Shown: positions 5,327 to 8,188 of the stretch, one piece after another
Layout: every line of letters starts with the position of its first letter
Position numbering within the stretch: position 1 is the first letter of the stretch
Source: Saprospiraceae bacterium
GTDB lineage: Bacteria > Bacteroidota > Bacteroidia > Chitinophagales > Saprospiraceae
Reading direction: 5' to 3'
Assembly: GCA_016720635.1 (NCBI GenBank)
Contig: JADKKF010000019.1
Location: 1-8,188, forward strand
DNA length: 8,188 bases
The notes under the pieces: generated by a model
The model's database searches: none
Told to the model about the DNA's origin: nothing
The model's input: only the letters and a program-made list of their open reading frames with translations
Translations under genes and position numbers: made by a program

Positions 5327-5358
5327 AAAAAGAATCAAAAAGAAATCAAAAAGAATTG
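5327..5358. repeat. Three helically phased A-tract repeats upstream of the recombinase promoter
   Basis: The unit AAAAAGAA(A)TC occurs three times in a row: AAAAAGAATC at 5327-5336, AAAAAGAAATC at 5337-5347 and AAAAAGAATTG at 5348-5358. The period of 10-11 bp is one helical turn, which predicts intrinsically bent DNA. It runs directly into the -35 box TTGACT at 5356, the place of an UP element or of a bending or binding site for a regulator. Confidence 0.6.
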
Positions 5359-5384
5359 ACTAAATAAAGTAGGTGTTCGATACT
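5356..5384 (+). promoter_or_regulatory. Sigma70-type promoter for the recombinase-par operon
   Basis: TTGACT (5356-5361) and GATACT (5379-5384) are separated by exactly 17 bases. The -35 matches the consensus at 5 of 6 positions and the -10 at 4 of 6. The expected transcription start, about 7 bases after the -10, falls on or beside the ATG at 5391, which would make the first mRNA nearly leaderless. Phased A-tracts lie just upstream. No other promoter of similar quality was seen before the downstream overlapping genes, so this may drive the whole block through parB. Confidence 0.55.
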
Positions 5385-5390
5385 GTCTGT

Positions 5391-6200
5391 ATGGAAAGCC
5401 TAGCACTAAGACAAAAAACTATTTCCCTTCCAGTATCCTTGCCGATGACTGGAAACGTTACCTATGATTTTCACATTAAGAAATTCAATGAGTCTAAGAC
5501 TGCTATTAATCCGACCGACATAAAAGACTATCTGAATTCCTTTTCTAAAACTTCCACAGCTCTAAACAAGAAATACGCTCTAAAGAAATCCTTGAAAGAA
5601 GTATCCGAGAAAATGAATGACTTGGAATCTTTGAAACTCATAGACAAGGTTTTTTCTGGAATCAAATTTAAGGCAGATAAAAAAGTTTATACTGAAGAGA
5701 TCCTTTCCAAAGAGGAAATTGATTTATTGAAAGAAACGGTTAATACTCGTTTATCTCTAATCATTGAAATTCTCTTTGCAACCGGTCTTAGAGTATCCGA
5801 GCTTGTAGGAATTAAAGTTAAGACTGACATAGAAGTAAAAGACAAGATTGCATTCATAACCGTAAAAGGAAAAGGAAGCAAAGAGAGACGGGTTTTTATT
5901 CCTGAAGAGCTTCTTAATAGAATCAATTCCTTTTCTGGAAAATTCCTTTTTGAAAATCGTAATCATAAAGCCCTAGACAGAAAGCAAATTTGGAGAGACA
6001 TTAATAAAGTCGGTTACTCAGTATTAGACAAAGATTTACACCCTCACACTTTCCGACATAGCTTTGCAACTTACATGATAGTAGTGAAAAAGAAAACTGT
6101 AAAAGCAGTATCCGAGTATCTAGGACATGCAAGCACTTCCATAACGCAAGACATGTATTTACATGATGAACTAAAACCTAATGACATTTTTGGAGAATAA
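5391..6200 (+). CDS. Tyrosine recombinase/integrase (XerC/D-like)
   Basis: 269 residues from ATG 5391. An N-terminal helical arm-binding region precedes a full catalytic domain with all expected residues: Arg in FATGLRVSELVGIK, Lys in VKGKGSKERRVFIP, H-x-x-R in HPHTFRHSFAT, His in YLGHAST, and the nucleophilic Tyr in TQDMYLHD near the C-terminus. It therefore looks active, cutting and rejoining DNA through a 3'-phosphotyrosine. Likely roles are resolving multimers of the replicon or integrating it. No attachment site is recognisable. A GTG at 5373 would add six residues, but the predicted promoter overlaps it. No Shine-Dalgarno precedes either start. The stop is only 5 bases before the next ATG, so it is co-transcribed with the partition genes. 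Confidence 0.88.
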   Translation: MESLALRQKTISLPVSLPMTGNVTYDFHIKKFNESKTAINPTDIKDYLNSFSKTSTALNKKYALKKSLKEVSEKMNDLESLKLIDKVFSGIKFKADKKVYTEEILSKEEIDLLKETVNTRLSLIIEILFATGLRVSELVGIKVKTDIEVKDKIAFITVKGKGSKERRVFIPEELLNRINSFSGKFLFENRNHKALDRKQIWRDINKVGYSVLDKDLHPHTFRHSFATYMIVVKKKTVKAVSEYLGHASTSITQDMYLHDELKPNDIFGE

Positions 6201-6205
6201 AAACA

Positions 6206-6388
6206 ATGACTAAACCTAAAAGCAAAACAACCATAGCCGCGAATGATAAAAAACAAATTCCTTTAAGACTGGACTCAAAAACTTATAAAGCACTTGAAGA
6301 GCTTTCTTCCAATGAAAAGAGATCCGTTAATGGACAGATAGAATTTTTACTTGAAATGTTTCTGAAGGAAAAAGGGTTATTGGTTTGA
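6206..6388 (+). CDS. Arc-like ribbon-helix-helix protein of the par operon
   Basis: 60 residues. A basic disordered start (TKPKSKTTIAANDKK) precedes a ribbon-helix-helix domain at about 16-57: strand KQIPLRLD, helix SKTYKALEELSSNEK, then RSVNGQIEFLLEMFLKEK. The 'RSVN.QIE.LLE' second helix is characteristic of Arc/MetJ-type repressors. GGAG at 6192-6195 lies 10 bases before the ATG. It sits between recombinase and parA genes. Many plasmid par loci encode a ribbon-helix-helix autorepressor or centromere-binding protein, so it may control this operon. The TTGA at its end is shared with the next gene. Confidence 0.8.
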   Translation: MTKPKSKTTIAANDKKQIPLRLDSKTYKALEELSSNEKRSVNGQIEFLLEMFLKEKGLLV

Positions 6389-6648
6389 ATTCAGATTACA
6401 TTTATTTTATCAAACGAAAAGTTTTGATAATAGAAGACTCGGACTTAGGCAACTTGTCAGTGACTAACGACATACAGAATGTTTTACAGGCTATAAAGAC
6501 CGACTTGGATTTCTTGCCGGAAACAATTATTTACCGTGACTCTGAAGGAAACTTTGACGGGGTAGAACATGAGAAAGGAAAGTTTTTAAAGTTTTACTCA
6601 GTAAATGAAAGCGAATTAGAAAAGGCATTAGAGAAGGTGAGCCAATGA
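6385..6648 (+). CDS. 87-residue unknown protein of the par operon
   Basis: Starts at TTG 6385, overlapping the previous stop as TTGA, and ends overlapping parA as ATGA, so it is translationally coupled at both ends. The sequence is acidic and mixed alpha/beta: NSDYIYFIKRKVLIIEDSDL, an amphipathic helix around DIQNVLQAIKTDLD, a strand ETIIYRDSEGNFDGVEH, and a C-terminal helix ESELEKALEKVSQ. No known motif is visible. Its conserved-looking position directly before parA suggests a plasmid maintenance or regulatory role, which is inference only. A purine-rich AAGGAAAAAGGG at about 6365-6376 serves as ribosome site. Confidence 0.65.
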   Translation: MNSDYIYFIKRKVLIIEDSDLGNLSVTNDIQNVLQAIKTDLDFLPETIIYRDSEGNFDGVEHEKGKFLKFYSVNESELEKALEKVSQ

Positions 6649-7330
6649 AAACTTTTACAGTATGGAATCATAAAGGGGGGGTAGGTAAGACAAGTCTTAC
6701 TAGCCTACTCTCTTTGTATTTATCCGAGACGTCTCGGAAAGTTTTAATGATAGACCTAGACAGCCAAGAAAGCCTTACAAGTGGATTCCTAGAAGAGAAT
6801 GAGACTAGAAAGACTGTTTATGATTGGTTAATCGGCAAGGCAAAAATCAAAGACTGTATTGAAGAGGTTAATAGTAATTTGTCTATACTTTCAGGAAGTC
6901 TTTTAGTTTCTAAGATTCAGAATTCAGTTAATCAATCAGTCATAAGAAGAGACTTAAAAACCTAGACTTTGAATACTGCTTTATAGACTGTCCACCGACT
7001 TGGAGTAATTCAATAGTAGCCGCGATTAATGCAAGTGACAAGATTCTAATTCCTTCCTTGAATTCTGTTTATGATTTGAAGTCTACAAAGTTTACATTGA
7101 ATGAAATTCAAGACATAGACAGCAAACTAGAAACCTATGTAATTTTTAACCGGTGTAAATCACTATCCAAGATTGAAAAGGAATTGCAATATCCATTATT
7201 TTCTAAGTCTACAATCCTTTCCTTTCCGAGCTTTACAAGTGTGAATACTGCTATCAAAACTAAGAAGCTGAAAGGCAATCTGAAAGACGAAATTAAAAAG
7301 CTTTATGAAAGCTTAGAAGGTGTTCAATGA
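6645..7330 (+). pseudogene. parA: ParA-type partition ATPase, frameshifted as written
   Basis: Frame 1 (6645-6965) encodes the N-terminal half. It has the deviant Walker A KGGVGKT (residues 10-16, with the signature Lys10 of ParA/MinD ATPases) and VLMIDLDSQ with its D-x-D. It then meets TAG at 6963. The -1 frame continues from about 6959 to the TGA at 7328-7330 with NLDFEYCFIDCPPTW, the Walker B region, and later VIFNRC and SILSFPSF. Re-reading one A at 6956-6960 joins the halves into a ParA of about 228 residues. This could be a sequencing slip (A6 read as A5), a real mutation, or programmed -1 shifting. ParA moves replicon copies by ATP-driven cycling with ParB. Overlaps both neighbours as ATGA. 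Confidence 0.85.
6723..6738. promoter_or_regulatory. Candidate parS site 1 (in parA)
   Basis: Perfect 16-bp palindrome TCCGAGACGTCTCGGA within the 5' part of parA, where it encodes Ser-Glu-Thr-Ser-Arg. Twenty consecutive bases (6721-6740) are identical to 7401-7420 in parB. Repeated palindromes at a par locus are the expected form of ParB-binding centromere sites. Not the chromosomal parS consensus (TGTTTCACGTGAAACA). Confidence 0.6.
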
Positions 7331-7980
7331 GTAGCAAATCAAGATTAGCCTTACTAGACGATTCCAATTTTCCCATTGGCTTAATTGAAGTCGGTCAAAA
7401 TATCCGAGACGTCTCGGAAAAGGAAGAAGGGATAAAAGAGCTTGCCGATTCCATAAAACAGTATGGACAGCTTGAACCAATAGGAATTGAATTTGACGAA
7501 AATGAAAACGGAAAGTTTAAGCTTGTCTATGGACATAGAAGACTAATAGCAATTTCAAAAATCTTAAAAGAGAAAAATGTAAAGGTTGTAAGAGTCTCTT
7601 CAGATAACAGAGTAGAAACTCAGTTAATAGAAAACATACATCGAAAAGATTTGACTGACTTAGAACTTGCTAAGGCATTAAAAAAAATCCAAGAGCAAAC
7701 AAAGTGCAATAGAAAGGAACTTGCTAAGATTGTTTCTAAGTCGATTGACTGGGTAGACTCTAAATTAATTCATTTAAAAACTTTTGAATCTCTTTCTGAA
7801 GAAACTCAAAAGAAAGCAAAGAATCTTTCCACTGATAAAATAAAAGTTCTTAAAAACCTTCCTGAAGAAGAAAAAGAAAACCTTATTCAAAGAGATAATG
7901 AAAAGAATTTATCTACTAAAAAGTTTAAAGAAGAAGCTAAAAAGCAAAAACCGAGACGTCTCGGTTTTTCAAAAAGATGA
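7327..7980 (+). CDS. parB: ParB-type CTPase/centromere-binding partition protein
   Basis: 217 residues, short compared with chromosomal ParB (about 280-300). The N-terminal ParB/Srx domain shows its three nucleotide-binding stretches: GQLEPI (47-52), YGHRRLIA (68-75) and ENIHRKDLTDLE (102-113). A helix-turn-helix follows at about 126-150 (TKCNRKELAKIVSKSIDWVD). The C-terminus is Lys/Glu-rich, and the usual C-terminal dimer domain is reduced or divergent. ParB loads at parS, clamps and spreads on DNA using CTP, and stimulates ParA. The ATG overlaps the parA stop (ATGA), with GAAGGTG upstream as ribosome site. Two copies of the palindrome thought to be parS lie inside this gene. No frameshift is seen here. 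Confidence 0.9.
   Translation: MSSKSRLALLDDSNFPIGLIEVGQNIRDVSEKEEGIKELADSIKQYGQLEPIGIEFDENENGKFKLVYGHRRLIAISKILKEKNVKVVRVSSDNRVETQLIENIHRKDLTDLELAKALKKIQEQTKCNRKELAKIVSKSIDWVDSKLIHLKTFESLSEETQKKAKNLSTDKIKVLKNLPEEEKENLIQRDNEKNLSTKKFKEEAKKQKPRRLGFSKR
7403..7418. promoter_or_regulatory. Candidate parS site 2 (in parB)
   Basis: Second perfect copy of TCCGAGACGTCTCGGA, 680 bases after the first. Here it is read as Ile-Arg-Asp-Val-Ser-Glu, a different codon frame from the parA copy, so the identity cannot come from shared protein sequence. It lies in the N-terminal region of ParB. Confidence 0.6.
7946..7969. promoter_or_regulatory. Candidate parS site 3 / terminator-like palindrome at the end of parB
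   Basis: The core CCGAGACGTCTCGG (7951-7964) occurs a third time, read in the third frame as Pro-Arg-Arg-Leu-Gly. Here it is flanked by A5 and T5, making a perfect 24-bp palindrome. The GC-rich stem followed by five T also resembles an intrinsic terminator, in either direction, and lies just before the parB stop. It may serve both as a ParB site and as a partial terminator. Confidence 0.6.
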
Positions 7981-8099
7981 CACAATCCGAGCCAAGCAAG
8001 AAAAATTTACAAGCCCGATTGAAAGAAGTAAAAGCAGAAATTAAGACCTTGCAAGCAGAGGAAAAGAAACTAGAAAAGCAATTAGGAATTAAGAAATGA
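7977..8099 (+). CDS. 40-residue coiled-coil protein after parB
   Basis: The ATG overlaps the parB stop (ATGA), and the ORF ends overlapping the next ATG. After a polar start (TQSEPSKKN) the rest is one charged helix with Leu/Ile heptads (ARLKEVKAEIKTLQAEEKK, then LEKQLGIKK). No strong ribosome site is present, so translation would depend on coupling to parB. It shares the EIKTL block and 16 identical bases with the next gene, suggesting a tandem duplication. Function unknown. Confidence 0.55.
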   Translation: MTQSEPSKKNLQARLKEVKAEIKTLQAEEKKLEKQLGIKK

Positions 8100-8141
8100 A
8101 TGAGCGCATACAAGAAATCAATTTAGAAATTAAGACCTTGC
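8037..8141 (+). repeat. 16-bp direct repeat in the two coiled-coil genes
   Basis: GAAATTAAGACCTTGC occurs at 8037-8052 and 8126-8141, 89 bases apart, in the same codon frame of two adjacent small genes (encoding EIKTL in both). This points to local duplication of a short coding unit rather than to a DNA-level site. Confidence 0.6.
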
Positions 8142-8188
8142 TGAAGACAGATCCAACTTCTAAAAAATTGGAATCACTGCAAAGAGAA
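8096..8188 (+). CDS. Start of a second small coiled-coil gene (partial, runs off the window)
   Basis: Open from ATG 8096 (overlapping the upstream TGA) to the right edge, 31 codons. It begins MNERIQEINLEIKTLLKTD and continues with a Lys/Glu/Leu-rich helical pattern (SKKLESLQRE). It is probably a diverged copy of the preceding gene. Its end is not in the window, so length and function are unknown. Confidence 0.5.
   Translation, partial: MNERIQEINLEIKTLLKTDPTSKKLESLQRE

Noticed and set aside
5687..6256. Minus-strand ORFs opposite the recombinase and RHH genes
   Set aside because: They are shadows of a catalytically complete tyrosine recombinase and of the RHH start.
1..8188. CRISPR array, insertion sequence, rRNA or tRNA genes
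   Set aside because: No regularly spaced repeats with unique spacers, no transposase or flanking terminal repeats, and no conserved RNA gene sequence were seen. The recombinase is not flanked by recognisable att repeats.

Overview
The window is AT-rich, densely packed accessory DNA. It looks like part of a plasmid or, more likely, a phage that replicates as a plasmid. It carries a stand-alone primase-polymerase type replication protein, a ParA/ParB partition locus, a tyrosine recombinase, several ribbon-helix-helix regulators and many tiny overlapping genes. The set and the style (AT-rich, AGGAG or poly-G Shine-Dalgarno sites, ATGA overlaps) are reminiscent of the rep-parA-parB temperate phage-plasmids of Leptospira such as LE1. 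That host assignment is an impression from general knowledge and could not be checked. No structural phage gene is visible.

Layout. (1) Positions 1-1227 hold the tail of an unidentified gene followed by seven very small plus-strand genes, most overlapping their neighbour by 1-8 bases. Two encode 22-29 residue single-membrane-segment peptides and the last is a ribbon-helix-helix protein. (2) Positions 1217-1434 are a gene-poor stretch packed with inverted repeats, just upstream of (3) the replication block 1434-3499: an unknown basic protein and a PrimPol-type Rep. (4) A 66-base imperfect palindrome follows rep, then about 300 bases without a convincing gene. (5) Positions 3882-4758 encode a helix-turn-helix/helical protein and a zinc-ribbon protein. 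A lone minus-strand gene (4818-5195) converges on them. (6) A divergent regulatory region (5196-5390) carries an operator-like dyad around a minus-strand -10 box, phased A-tracts and a good sigma70-type promoter. (7) From 5391 to the end runs one plus-strand operon: tyrosine recombinase, ribbon-helix-helix protein, 87-residue unknown protein, parA, parB and two short coiled-coil genes. Each gene from the ribbon-helix-helix gene onward overlaps the previous one by four bases (TTGA or ATGA).

The most notable observation is a 14-16 bp palindrome, core CCGAGACGTCTCGG, present three times inside parA and parB and read in three different codon frames. Conservation must therefore be at the DNA level. 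It is the best candidate for the centromere (parS) bound by this ParB. The copy at the end of parB is extended to a perfect 24-bp palindrome with A5/T5 flanks and could also act as a terminator. parA as written is broken by a single-base frameshift in an A-run, although both halves are otherwise well conserved. Other points worth attention are a nested-hairpin region upstream of rep that looks like structured RNA, three G7 tracts in rep and parA, and the long dyad after rep whose arms carry outward-facing TTGACA.
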